In this document: positions 52,047-60,229 of the stretch, piece by piece
Layout of the letters: the number at the start of each line of letters is the position of its first letter
Position numbering within the stretch: position 1 is the stretch's first letter
From: Opitutales bacterium
GTDB taxonomy: Bacteria; Verrucomicrobiota; Verrucomicrobiia; Opitutales; UBA953
Reading direction: 5' to 3'
Length of the DNA: 64,000 bases
Assembly: GCA_017440935.1 (NCBI GenBank)
Contig: JAFSAO010000014.1
Span: 1 to 64,000 of the forward strand
The notes under the pieces: model-generated
Seen by the model: the letters and a program-made list of their open reading frames with translations, nothing else
The model's database searches: none
Told to the model about the DNA's origin: nothing
Translations under genes and position numbers: made by a program

Positions 52047-52514
52047 ATGGCCAGTAGCGGTGGCGGAAATGGCGAGCCGGAATTTCAGATTGCGCCGATG
52101 CTCGACGTGCTCTTCGTTTTGCTCATCTTCTTTATGAGCATTTCGACGTCGCAGATGTTGAAGATCGACACCAGCATTACGTTGCCTGTCGCTTCCAACG
52201 GTGCAGAACCCGATCCCAAAACTAAAGCAAAAGCCGTGCTCATCAACGTCAGTTGGGACAAAACGCTGGGGCAACCCATCGTCAAACTCGACGATACGCT
52301 GATCGACATTACGGAGCAGGGACGCGACAAAGCCGTGGAAAACATTATTTCCCGTGCGACCAATCCGTATACGAAAGAAATTGACCCCGAGGTTCGCTTC
52401 CTCATTCGCGCAGACAGACAGATCCCGGCAAAATACATCAGCCAGGTTCTCATGCTCGCGGCGGACGCGGGAATGGATAACATCGCCTTCACAGGCATGA
52501 GTAAGGACGACTAA
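52047..52514 (+). CDS. exbD: ExbD/TolR biopolymer transport protein (first copy)
   Basis: 155 residues: a short Gly-rich cytoplasmic start, one membrane helix PMLDVLFVLLIFFMS with the proton-carrying aspartate, and a periplasmic domain with RADRQIPAKYISQVLMLAADAG. A Shine-Dalgarno AAGGA lies about 9 nt before the ATG. The stop is 2 nt before the ATG of the second copy. Confidence 0.93.
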   Translation: MASSGGGNGEPEFQIAPMLDVLFVLLIFFMSISTSQMLKIDTSITLPVASNGAEPDPKTKAKAVLINVSWDKTLGQPIVKLDDTLIDITEQGRDKAVENIISRATNPYTKEIDPEVRFLIRADRQIPAKYISQVLMLAADAGMDNIAFTGMSKDD

Positions 52515-52516
52515 TC

Positions 52517-52969
52517 ATGAAAAGAGTTCCAGCGGAAGAACCGGCAAATCTCGGTTTCCAGATCGCGCCGATGCTCGACGTCGTCTTCGTCATTCTCCTT
52601 TACTTCATGGTCTTGGCGGGAACGGCGAAAGTCGAATACGAAATCAAAACGACGCTCCCGGGTTCGGCGGAAGTTTCTACCGCCGTTTCTGATGAGTTGC
52701 CGCCCGATGAAGTCGTTATCGGCATTTCCGCCGAAGGCGAAGTTTCTCTCAACGATGACCCGATCGGGCAACCCGGCGATATTAAGATGAACGACCTCTA
52801 CGTGGAAATGCGTAATCTTGCGGATGCCGCGTTGCAGTCGCAGACGAAGATCATCGTTACCGTCGCCGCCGAAGAAACGGTCGTTTACGACCGAATCATG
52901 AACGTGCTCGACGTTCTCGCGAAAGCGAAAATTTCCAACGTTACGTTCAGCACAACCGAAGGCGAATAA
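52517..52969 (+). CDS. exbD: ExbD/TolR biopolymer transport protein (second copy)
   Basis: 150 residues with membrane helix PMLDVVFVILLYFMVLAG including the conserved aspartate, and a periplasmic domain with VTVAAEETVVYDRIMNVLDVLAKAKI. It is clearly related to, but diverged from, the first copy, suggesting a hetero-dimeric ExbD pair as in AglS/AglR-type systems. A bidirectional terminator follows. Confidence 0.92.
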   Translation: MKRVPAEEPANLGFQIAPMLDVVFVILLYFMVLAGTAKVEYEIKTTLPGSAEVSTAVSDELPPDEVVIGISAEGEVSLNDDPIGQPGDIKMNDLYVEMRNLADAALQSQTKIIVTVAAEETVVYDRIMNVLDVLAKAKISNVTFSTTEGE

Positions 52970-52992
52970 TTCAAAGGATTCACCTCCCGAAA

Positions 52993-53034
52993 AAAAAAAG
53001 CGTTCCCGTGAATTTTCGCGGGAACGCTTTTTTT
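52993..53034. terminator. Bidirectional terminator made of an inverted CGGGAAC pair
   Basis: AAAAAAAGCGTTCCCG (52993-53008) and CGGGAACGCTTTTTTT (53019-53034) form a 16-bp stem with a 10-nt loop. A and T tracts on opposite sides let it serve both the exbD gene (+) and the converging ubiB-type gene (-). Confidence 0.92.
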
Positions 53035-53077
53035 GTGAAGAGAGAAGCTCCCCCAAAAAAACGCTTGATGCCGATTA

Positions 53078-54751
53078 CTAATCTCCTCTGCGGCGGAGGA
53101 TAATCCACGAAAGCCACGCAGTCCAAATCGCGGCAATAATAAATCCGGTAACTCCGAGATGGTGTGCGAAGCCGCGTGTTTCGTTTCCGACGAATGAATC
53201 CGAGCACACCAAAAGTGCCGACGCAACCAAAAGCGCGCCGATGATAAGTGCGAGCGAAAGCCGGTTGGTCGCCTTGTCGAGCGTCGTTCGCATCGAGCTC
53301 AGCCCTCGATGTTCAATCTCGATTTTGGCGTCGCCTTTTTCGATTTTCCAAAGAATACGCTGAACGGATTCCGGCATTTCCTTAACGTAGGCAAACTGGC
53401 GCTCGATTCCGTGAACTGCGTCGCCGACGAGCGTTTTCGGATTCCAGCGTTCCATGTAAAGGCGGTTCAGCGCTTCTTTCGCGAAATGTTGAATGTTGAA
53501 ATCCGGGTCGGCAGCGCGTCCGGTTTCTTCCATAACGATGACGGATTTCGCAAGCAATGCGTAGTCGCGCGGGAGCGGTAAGCCGCAGTCGGAAAACACG
53601 CGCAACATATCGAAAATCATGTGTCCGAGAGAGCCGTCCTTTTGTTCAAAATTCTGGTGCCGCCGCAACACAACGGCGATTTCCGATTCCGCCTTCGCTT
53701 TGTTGATTCGCTCCGCCGGCGGATACGTTTTCAAAACGACCTGCAAAACTTTTTCCGCCTCGCCCGCCGCTGCCGCCGCAAAAATATCGGCAAGGAAGTA
53801 GCGCATCTTACGCGAAAGCGTTCCCGCGACGCCCCAATCGATGAAGCAAACGCGATTGTCCGGCGTGAGCAAAACATTTCCGCTGTGCGGATCCGCATGA
53901 AAAAATCCCGCCGTGAAAATTTGGTGAAAAAGGGAACGCGCCCCGCTCGCCGCCGCTTCCGGCGCGGGAACGCCGCTTTTTCCGGGAGCCACACCGTCAA
54001 TCCACTGCGAAACAAGCACGCGTGCGGTCGAATATTGCGGAAAAATTTTCGGCGCAAAAACGTTCGGGAACGGATTTTCCGCGTTAAAATACTCGGAATT
54101 GCGTGCTTCAAAGGAAAAATCCGTTTCCCGCAACACACCGTCCCGAATTTCGGCAAGAATTCCCGCAAGGTCGTAGAACGCGAGCTCGGGAAAACGCTCC
54201 ACCGCGCGATCCACGAGCCACACGAGAATTTCAAAATCCCGCGTCATATCACGCGCCGCGCCCGGCCTGCGGATTTTCACCGCAACTTCTTCCCCGCTTT
54301 TCAGACGCGCGCGGTAAACTTGCCCGACACTGCCTGCCGCTGCGGGAACGGTATCAAACTCGGAAAAATATGCATCAATTCCGTTTTCGAGTTCCGCATT
54401 GAAAACAGGCTCGATTTGTTCCCACGGAACGGGAGAAACGCTGTCGCGCAGTTGTTTCAGCTCCTCGATGAGCGGCGCCGGCAAAATATCTTCACGCGTG
54501 CTGATGATTTGCCCGAATTTGACGAAAGTCGGTCCGAGTTCTTCGCAGGTTACGCGAATGCGTTTCCAGAGCGTTATGCTTTTGTCGGGCTTCGGAATGA
54601 TGTGCCGAAAAAACGATTTCGGACTGTAAATTTTGTCGATGAGTTCGTTAAACCCGTTGCGCAACAACACGACGAAGATTTCCTTCGCGCGGATTCCGTT
54701 GCGCAACATCGCAAACGTTTTTAACGGCGATTTTTTTCGGGTCGAAAACAT
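53078..54751 (-). CDS. ubiB: ABC1/UbiB-family atypical kinase
   Basis: 557 residues. The N-terminal KxGQ signature is FVKFGQIISTREDILP, the alanine-rich nucleotide loop is AAGSVGQVYRARL, the ion-pair lysine is in EEVAVKIRRPG, and the metal/catalytic region is FHADPHSGNVLL ... CFIDWGVAG. Two membrane helices end the protein (about residues 495-550). Family members support ubiquinone or other isoprenoid-quinone metabolism; no ubi or men genes are adjacent. The length and layout are typical. Confidence 0.92.
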   Translation of the reverse strand: MFSTRKKSPLKTFAMLRNGIRAKEIFVVLLRNGFNELIDKIYSPKSFFRHIIPKPDKSITLWKRIRVTCEELGPTFVKFGQIISTREDILPAPLIEELKQLRDSVSPVPWEQIEPVFNAELENGIDAYFSEFDTVPAAAGSVGQVYRARLKSGEEVAVKIRRPGAARDMTRDFEILVWLVDRAVERFPELAFYDLAGILAEIRDGVLRETDFSFEARNSEYFNAENPFPNVFAPKIFPQYSTARVLVSQWIDGVAPGKSGVPAPEAAASGARSLFHQIFTAGFFHADPHSGNVLLTPDNRVCFIDWGVAGTLSRKMRYFLADIFAAAAAGEAEKVLQVVLKTYPPAERINKAKAESEIAVVLRRHQNFEQKDGSLGHMIFDMLRVFSDCGLPLPRDYALLAKSVIVMEETGRAADPDFNIQHFAKEALNRLYMERWNPKTLVGDAVHGIERQFAYVKEMPESVQRILWKIEKGDAKIEIEHRGLSSMRTTLDKATNRLSLALIIGALLVASALLVCSDSFVGNETRGFAHHLGVTGFIIAAIWTAWLSWIILRRRGD

Positions 54752-54791
54752 CGAAAAAGTTTGAGGTTTTTAAAAACTTCGGCGTTCGCGC

Positions 54792-55142
54792 TTAATTTTC
54801 GACGTCCTGCGCGGGAGCGGCGCACGGTGCTTCCGCGGGAACGCATCCGAGTTTCGCTTCGAGCGCGGCAACGCGTTGTTCGAGCAATTCGATGCGCTTG
54901 GCGCAAGTTAGGCTTTCAAGCGCTTCCTCGCCGCGCGCTTTCGCCTTTTCGTAAAACGCCTTTGCGTCCTCTTCGCCACGCGCCGCTGCCTTGTCAAAAG
55001 CCGCCTTCGCGTCTTCTGCCGAGAGCTTTCCCTTGTTCACCAAATCCGTCAGCGCGGATTTGACCGCGTCGGCAGACATTACGGTGGCGCCGACTCCGGC
55101 GAAAAGCGTTTTTTTCAGAGTTTCCTGCAGATTTTCGAGCAT
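54792..55142 (-). CDS. Phasin-like small protein
   Basis: 116 residues from the ATG at 55142 (MLENLQETLKKTLFAGVGAT). A longer in-frame reading to 55268 adds an implausible basic leader. The start and the MSADAVKSALTDLVNKGKLSAEDAK segment resemble polyhydroxyalkanoate-granule associated / phasin-type proteins, ending in an alanine-rich coiled coil (LLEQRVAALEAKLG). No PHA synthase gene is in the window, so granule association is unproven. The gap 55143-55316 holds no gene. Confidence 0.6.
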   Translation of the reverse strand: MLENLQETLKKTLFAGVGATVMSADAVKSALTDLVNKGKLSAEDAKAAFDKAAARGEEDAKAFYEKAKARGEEALESLTCAKRIELLEQRVAALEAKLGCVPAEAPCAAPAQDVEN

Positions 55143-55316
55143 AGTGTTTCTTTGTGTTTGGGGTGAATGAAATTTTTGCGGACGTTCCCGCACGCCCGAA
55201 TTCTGCATGAAAAATTCGGCGTGGCGAGAATTTATTAAAAAGCGTCGCTGCCGCTCGTGTTCGTTCAACTTTTTTATTTCGGTGGCGCGGCAAGGTCGCC
55301 CGTTTTATCCGAGGCG

Positions 55317-56165
55317 TTAATTCAATTCGTAAATGATGGGGACGACGAAGGCGGCGGGAAGGGCAGAGCGCGTTCCCGCGGGGGCGGAAAAATCTTCGGC
55401 GACACGGCGCAGGGTTTCCTCCGCACCGGAAATGAGAGATTTGTGCGCGGAGGATTTTTCGACGGAAAACGCGGAGATTTTCCCGTCGGCGTCAATTTTT
55501 ACCTGCACGGAAACCGTTCCCGTGCGCCCGTTGCGACGTGCCGCTTTCGGGTAGAATTTTTTGCGGGAAACAGCTTCGGCAAGCGCTCCGTAAAGCGTTT
55601 GTTCGGCGGCGGCTTTTGCGGCGAAATCTTCGACAGGCGCGGGAACGGGCGGGCTCGGCGGCGGTTGCTGCGCAACTTGCGGCGGCGGAACAAAATCCTG
55701 CGGTTTTTGCTCGGGCGGCGTTTCTTCCGGCGGCTCCGGAACTTTTTCCGGTTCGGGCGGCGGCGGTTCTTCTTTTGGCGGAATTTCGGGAGCAGGTTGT
55801 TCGCAGAGCGTTTCGCGAATCGCGGAGTCGTCGATTTTTTCCGGCACGGTCGTTTCCGCCGGAGCTTCGGGAATCGGTTCCGGCGGTGCAGGGATTTCCG
55901 GCGCAGGCGGCGTTTCCTCCGGTGCGTTTTCGACCTCCGAAATTTCGGCTACGGGAACGAAATTTTCCAGCCGGACGACAATTCGCGCGGGAACATTTTC
56001 CGCGATTTCCTCGGCGGCTTCACGTTCCGGGAGTGAAAACGATTTCTCTGCGGCAAACGCAAGCGTTCCCGCAAATAAAATGAAGCAAAAGAAAGCGGAT
56101 GCGCCGGAGCTGACGCGCTCGGCATCCTCAATGTTCTTTTTCAACCATGAAAAGCAGGTTTTCAT
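55317..56165 (-). CDS. tonB: TonB-family energy transducer
   Basis: 282 residues. There is one N-terminal membrane anchor (about residues 24-41, FFCFILFAGTLAFA). A 120-residue Pro/Glu-rich periplasmic spacer follows (PPAPEIPAPPEPIPEAP and similar). A C-terminal TonB domain (about residues 190-282) has RRNGRTGTVSVQVKIDADGKI and the YP motif as FYPKAARRNG. It connects the ExbB-ExbD motor to outer-membrane receptors such as the one at 62401. Its start overlaps the end of exbD by 38 nt. Confidence 0.92.
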   Translation of the reverse strand: MKTCFSWLKKNIEDAERVSSGASAFFCFILFAGTLAFAAEKSFSLPEREAAEEIAENVPARIVVRLENFVPVAEISEVENAPEETPPAPEIPAPPEPIPEAPAETTVPEKIDDSAIRETLCEQPAPEIPPKEEPPPPEPEKVPEPPEETPPEQKPQDFVPPPQVAQQPPPSPPVPAPVEDFAAKAAAEQTLYGALAEAVSRKKFYPKAARRNGRTGTVSVQVKIDADGKISAFSVEKSSAHKSLISGAEETLRRVAEDFSAPAGTRSALPAAFVVPIIYELN

Positions 56166-56538
56166 TGCCCTGTTTTTTTGCTGCGTCCATGAGTTGCATC
56201 ACAATTCCGAACGGCGCGGATTTGTCCGAAAAAACTTCAAAAATTTTGCCTTCGTGCTCCTTGAATTTTTGCGGGAGCGACTCGGGAAGTATAGCTTCAC
56301 CGTCAAAAAACAGCGTTCCCGCCGCATCGACGGTAATCGCACAAACAGGCGTTTTTTCGTTTTCGGAAACGATTTTTGCGCTTTCCGCATCGGGGAGCGC
56401 GACTTCGAATTTCGGCTTCACGAACGTCGTCGCGATGATGAAAAAAATCAAAAGCATGAAAATGACATCGATTAACGGCGTCAGTTCGATGCTGATTTCG
56501 TCGTCTGCGTCAAAATCCTCAATATTCGGACAGTGCAT
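56128..56538 (-). CDS. exbD: ExbD/TolR protein of the TonB motor
   Basis: 136 residues from the ATG at 56538 (MHCPNIEDFDADDE). The membrane helix LTPLIDVIFMLLIFFIIATTF carries the conserved aspartate, and the periplasmic domain has FGIVMQLMDAAKKQG. A longer frame to 56646 would run into the repeat element and is not favoured. It partners the ExbB encoded upstream and TonB encoded downstream. Confidence 0.92.
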   Translation of the reverse strand: MHCPNIEDFDADDEISIELTPLIDVIFMLLIFFIIATTFVKPKFEVALPDAESAKIVSENEKTPVCAITVDAAGTLFFDGEAILPESLPQKFKEHEGKIFEVFSDKSAPFGIVMQLMDAAKKQGNENLLFMVEKEH

Positions 56539-56570
56539 TATTTCAACGGATAAATGATAAAGGGAACTTT

Positions 56571-56681
56571 GATTGAGAGGTGATAGCTTAGAGCTGAGAG
56601 GTATTACCGAAAAAAGAATTTCAAAAACCTTTTTTGCCGCAGGCAAAACGCATTTACCTCTCAGCTCTCAACTCTCAACGG
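56571..56681. repeat. Composite palindromic element, AGAGCTGAG type with TTTTGCC core
   Basis: The left arm GAGAGGTGATAGCTTAGAGC... (56575-56602) and right arm TACCTCTCAGCTCTCAACTC (56654-56673) are inverted copies built from degenerate 7-8 nt units. The core TTTTGCC-GC-AGGCAAAA spans about 56632-56648. It sits inside the exbB-exbD-tonB operon, between exbB and exbD. Confidence 0.85.
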
Positions 56682-56696
56682 TTTCTAAAAGCAAAT

Positions 56697-57320
56697 TCAA
56701 TCATCGCTTTGCGCCGCCTTGGCGATGGCGACGGCGCGGTAAGAAAATTCGACGGCGACGATCATACACCCGAGCAGTTTGTGGCGCAGGTAGAACAAAA
56801 CGGCGAGCGTCGGCACGGCAATTACGATCCCGAGCACGGTTGTCCAAAGCGCCTGCCCGATTCCGAGTGCGAGTTTCGCGTTGTCCGCCGCCGCGTTCCC
56901 GCCGTGTCCGATGACTTCAAAAACCTGAATGATTCCGAGCACGGTTCCGAGCAAACCGAGGAGCGGCGCGGTCGCGGTGATGAGACGTAGCGTCGTGAAG
57001 TTGCGCTTCGTTTCGTAAAAGTATCGATGAAAAAGATACGCAGATTCGGAGCGCAAGTCGTCCGAATGGTGGCGGTGTTTTGTCGCGATGTCGCGCACGA
57101 CGCGGACAAGCGGATTTTTTTCGAGGCGCGATTCGTCGAGCAAAAGTGCGGTGTTCCCGTTTTCGACTTGTTTGAAAAAACGGCGGAATTGCAATTCGAC
57201 GAGCCAGAATTTCAGGTAAATTTTTACCGAAAGAAAAACGGCGAGCAAAAGCGATGCTGCCAGAGGAATTCCGACGGGACCGAGTTTTTCGTAGTATTCG
57301 GCGCAGTAGTGTTGAAGCAT
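56697..57320 (-). CDS. exbB: ExbB/TolQ proton-channel protein of the TonB motor
   Basis: 207 residues, three membrane helices. LRLITATAPLLGLLGTVLGII and LWTTVLGIVIAVPTLAVLFYLRHK are the two signature helices. Unlike the ExbB at 51151 it has no signal-like extension. First gene of the exbB-exbD-tonB set, 18 nt after the ECF ATPase gene, so the motor and the ECF transporter are probably co-transcribed. Confidence 0.93.
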   Translation of the reverse strand: MLQHYCAEYYEKLGPVGIPLAASLLLAVFLSVKIYLKFWLVELQFRRFFKQVENGNTALLLDESRLEKNPLVRVVRDIATKHRHHSDDLRSESAYLFHRYFYETKRNFTTLRLITATAPLLGLLGTVLGIIQVFEVIGHGGNAAADNAKLALGIGQALWTTVLGIVIAVPTLAVLFYLRHKLLGCMIVAVEFSYRAVAIAKAAQSDD

Positions 57321-57338
57321 ATTTTTTATGGTTATTTG

Positions 57339-58751
57339 TTAAATTTCGATTTTGTAGGTGGCGAGAAGCGAGAGGAATTCGAGGTCGTGAGTGATGAGCA
57401 AAACCGTGTTCCCGCGCGCGGCGTAGTCGCGAAGCATGGCGGCGATGATGCGCATATTGCGTCCGTCGAGTCCGCTGGTCGGCTCGTCAAGCACGAGCAG
57501 GGACGGTTTTTTCATCAAAACGGATGCGATGACGAGGCGTTGTTTTTCGCCGCCGGAAAGGGATTGCGGATGGCGTTCCCGTTTGTCGGAAAGTCCGATT
57601 TCGTCGAGCAGCGCGAGGGCTTCGCGCTCGGCATCTTTTCGGGAAAGCGGCGAAGACGAAACGAGTTCTTCAAGAACGGTGCGCATGTAAAGTTGGATGT
57701 CCGTGTTCTGCATGACGAATCCGCCGTCGTCGAGTAGTTGCGCGGCTTTCGCGGGAGCTTCGTTTTTCAAAATGATTCCGCCGTTTTTTCGGGGAAGTTT
57801 TAAAAGTCCGGTAATGATTTTTGCAAAAGTTGTTTTGCCTGCTCCGTTTTTTCCGACGACGGCTGTGATTGCGCCCCGCGGGATGCGGAAATCGCGGGAA
57901 CCGTCGAAAATTTCCTTTTCGGAATTCGGGTATTTGAAAACGATTTTCTCGCAATGAAGCGCGGCGGGAGCATCGGCGGGGATTTCGGCAAGCGGCGGAT
58001 CCGCGGGAACGCGAACTTTGCGAAGCCCGAGCGCGTGCTCGCTTTCGACGGAATCGAGTTCGGTGAGCGCGTTCCCGTCGGCGCGTTCGATGCGGCGCAC
58101 GATTTTTCCTTCGTTTAAAATCAGGATTTTGTCGGGAACGCCGTCGAGCCAGTAAATGCGGTGATCTACGATAACAATGGTGAAACCGTCGCGTTTGAGT
58201 TCGCGGCAAAGCGCGGCAAGTTCTTCCGTTGCTTCCGGGGAGAGATTTGCCGTTGGTTCGTCAAAAACAAGAATGCGCGGTTGCATCGCGACGGCGGAGG
58301 CGATGACGGTTTTTTGCTTTTCGCCGGAAGAAAGCCCGAAAAGACTGCGGGAACGTAAGTGTTTGAGTCCGAGACGTTCGATTGCCGCGTCCGTGCGGCG
58401 TAAAATTTCTTCGCGAGAATCGAGGCGCCATTCGAGGCTTCCCGCGATGTCGCTCTCGACGGTCATAGCGAGAAACTGACTGTCGGGATTTTGGAAAACG
58501 GACCCGACCTGCGCGGAAACTTCGGCGAGGCTTTCCGGTTCGCGCCCGGCGATTTTGACGCTTCCGCGAAGTTCTCCGCGAAAGTGAAAAGGAATCAGTC
58601 CGTTGAGCACGCGCAGAAGCGTGGATTTTCCGCAACCGGACGGTCCGGAAATCAAAATCGCTTCGCCTTCGCCGAGCGAAAATGAAATATCCGTCAGCGC
58701 ATCTTTTTGCGCGAACGGGTAGCGGTAGGAAAGTTTTTCAACAGAAATCAT
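57339..58751 (-). CDS. ECF transporter ATPase, two ATPase domains fused
   Basis: 470 residues with two complete ABC ATPase domains in one chain, equivalent to EcfA and EcfA'. Domain 1: Walker A GPSGCGKST, signature LSSGEKQK, Walker B ILVFDEP. Domain 2 (from about residue 250): Walker A GKNGAGKTT, signature LSGGEKQR, Walker B LLVLDEP. It powers import together with the T and S components encoded next to it. The start lies 18 nt after the EcfT stop. Confidence 0.92.
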   Translation of the reverse strand: MISVEKLSYRYPFAQKDALTDISFSLGEGEAILISGPSGCGKSTLLRVLNGLIPFHFRGELRGSVKIAGREPESLAEVSAQVGSVFQNPDSQFLAMTVESDIAGSLEWRLDSREEILRRTDAAIERLGLKHLRSRSLFGLSSGEKQKTVIASAVAMQPRILVFDEPTANLSPEATEELAALCRELKRDGFTIVIVDHRIYWLDGVPDKILILNEGKIVRRIERADGNALTELDSVESEHALGLRKVRVPADPPLAEIPADAPAALHCEKIVFKYPNSEKEIFDGSRDFRIPRGAITAVVGKNGAGKTTFAKIITGLLKLPRKNGGIILKNEAPAKAAQLLDDGGFVMQNTDIQLYMRTVLEELVSSSPLSRKDAEREALALLDEIGLSDKRERHPQSLSGGEKQRLVIASVLMKKPSLLVLDEPTSGLDGRNMRIIAAMLRDYAARGNTVLLITHDLEFLSLLATYKIEI

Positions 58752-58769
58752 GAAAGGAAGCCTTCGGCT

Positions 58770-59633
58770 TTAATGAACAAAAGTTTCGGCGGGGGCGGGG
58801 AGGATGAATTTCAGCGTCCAAATCACGGCGGCGGCGCAAAAGGTGAACACCAAAACGCTCCAATCGCGGGAACGTATTTTGTGTTCGGCGGCGCAAATAC
58901 AACGTTCCGAACAACCGATGCGGCGCACTTCGCACATCAGCACGAGATTGTCCGCAATCCGCAAGGTGCGCACGCATACGGGAACGACGACGTAGCGCAG
59001 GAATTGCATCGGCGCAGCAACGAGCGAAAGGAAATTCATTTTGCGGCGCCGGACGCGCAGGCTTTCGTAAAGCTGGCGAATGTCGTCCACGAAGCTCGGA
59101 ACAAAGCGGCAACAAATCATCAGCGGAATAAAGACGATGCGTGCGAGCCGCATTTTTCGCATTACGGAAATAAATTCCTGATTGTCGAAAGTCAGTCCGA
59201 ATGCGAGAAAAACGTTCATGCTCACGGAAATGCGCAGAAACGGAAGCAGGACAGTCGCAAAACCCTGCTCGTCGAGAATCGAAGCGAGGCGGCGAAAGCC
59301 GTCGGCAATTTGCGCGGGAACGCTTCCCGCAATCGCGTTCACGAACCAAACGAATGCGGGAATAAAGCAAAACGCGAAGCCGAGCATCAGCGCCGTTGCC
59401 GCATACATCACCGCAACGGGTTTGAAGCGGCGCAAACTCAACACATAAACAAACGTCAGCGCGTTGAGCGCAACCAGCAGCCGCCAGTCGTTCAGAAAAA
59501 TTGACGTGCTCGATGCCGCGAGCGAAATGAGCAACTTCGTGCGCATATCGAGCGTCGCGACGAAAGGCTTTTTTGTATTTTCGGAATCAATACGTTTTTG
59601 AATCATCTGAGATTTTTTCCTGTCACTTGTCAC
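58770..59633 (-). CDS. ECF transporter T component
   Basis: 287 residues with four to five membrane helices. The cytoplasmic coupling region contains RVRRRKMNFLSLVAAP and, near the C-terminus, ADNLVLMCEVRRIG at the position of the Ala-Arg-Gly coupling motif of EcfT/CbiQ proteins. It links the S component to the ATPases. The gene lies 19 nt after the S-component gene. Confidence 0.85.
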   Translation of the reverse strand: MTSDRKKSQMIQKRIDSENTKKPFVATLDMRTKLLISLAASSTSIFLNDWRLLVALNALTFVYVLSLRRFKPVAVMYAATALMLGFAFCFIPAFVWFVNAIAGSVPAQIADGFRRLASILDEQGFATVLLPFLRISVSMNVFLAFGLTFDNQEFISVMRKMRLARIVFIPLMICCRFVPSFVDDIRQLYESLRVRRRKMNFLSLVAAPMQFLRYVVVPVCVRTLRIADNLVLMCEVRRIGCSERCICAAEHKIRSRDWSVLVFTFCAAAVIWTLKFILPAPAETFVH

Positions 59634-59652
59634 GATTCAATGTCTACCGATT

Positions 59653-60228
59653 TCACTCTTCTCTGATCAGTCCTGCGTGGCGGAGTTCTTTAACGAATTT
59701 GTAGCCGGCGGGAAGCCCGACGAGCACACTCCCGCAGTAACCGAGAATGATCATCACCGCTCCCGCCGCTACGAGCTGCAGATTTTCGCGCATGACGAGA
59801 AAACTCAAACTGAGCGAGATCACGCGGGAAAACAAATCATACATCGCAACGCCGGCGAGCACGCTCAGCGTGTTTTTGTAGCCGCCCGCCGCCGAGATGA
59901 TTAAATCGCTCAGCAACGCCGCCAAGAGATTTGCGGGAGCGAGAAAAATCATAATCGAGCCCGACATGAAAAACGAAATGACGACATTGACGAAGCAATA
60001 AAGACAAAGCACGCCGAACTTGCGCACGCGGCAAACGAGCACGATGAGCAACGCCGTCGTCAATCCGTTGCGGATAAAGAGCGAAATCGGATTCGGCCCG
60101 CCGCCGACCAGGCCGATGGCGAGCGACGACAGGCGAATCAGCGCGGAAAAAATCCCGACGAGCACGAGATGCTCCGTCGTCCAATAAAATTTTTTCAGCG
60201 CGGGAACGGTTTTTGCGGGAACGCTCAT
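59653..60228 (-). CDS. ECF transporter substrate-binding (S) component, probable
   Basis: 191 residues, six predicted membrane helices, the size and topology of ECF S components (for example LVLVGIFSALIRLSSLAIGL at the N-terminus, AALLSDLIISAAGGYKNTLS in the middle). I do not recognise a substrate class from sequence. Its position, 1 nt after the HutW-type gene and directly before the T and A genes, points to haem or a related tetrapyrrole; a corrinoid or vitamin is the alternative. Confidence 0.75.
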   Translation of the reverse strand: MSVPAKTVPALKKFYWTTEHLVLVGIFSALIRLSSLAIGLVGGGPNPISLFIRNGLTTALLIVLVCRVRKFGVLCLYCFVNVVISFFMSGSIMIFLAPANLLAALLSDLIISAAGGYKNTLSVLAGVAMYDLFSRVISLSLSFLVMRENLQLVAAGAVMIILGYCGSVLVGLPAGYKFVKELRHAGLIREE

Positions 60229-60229
60229 T

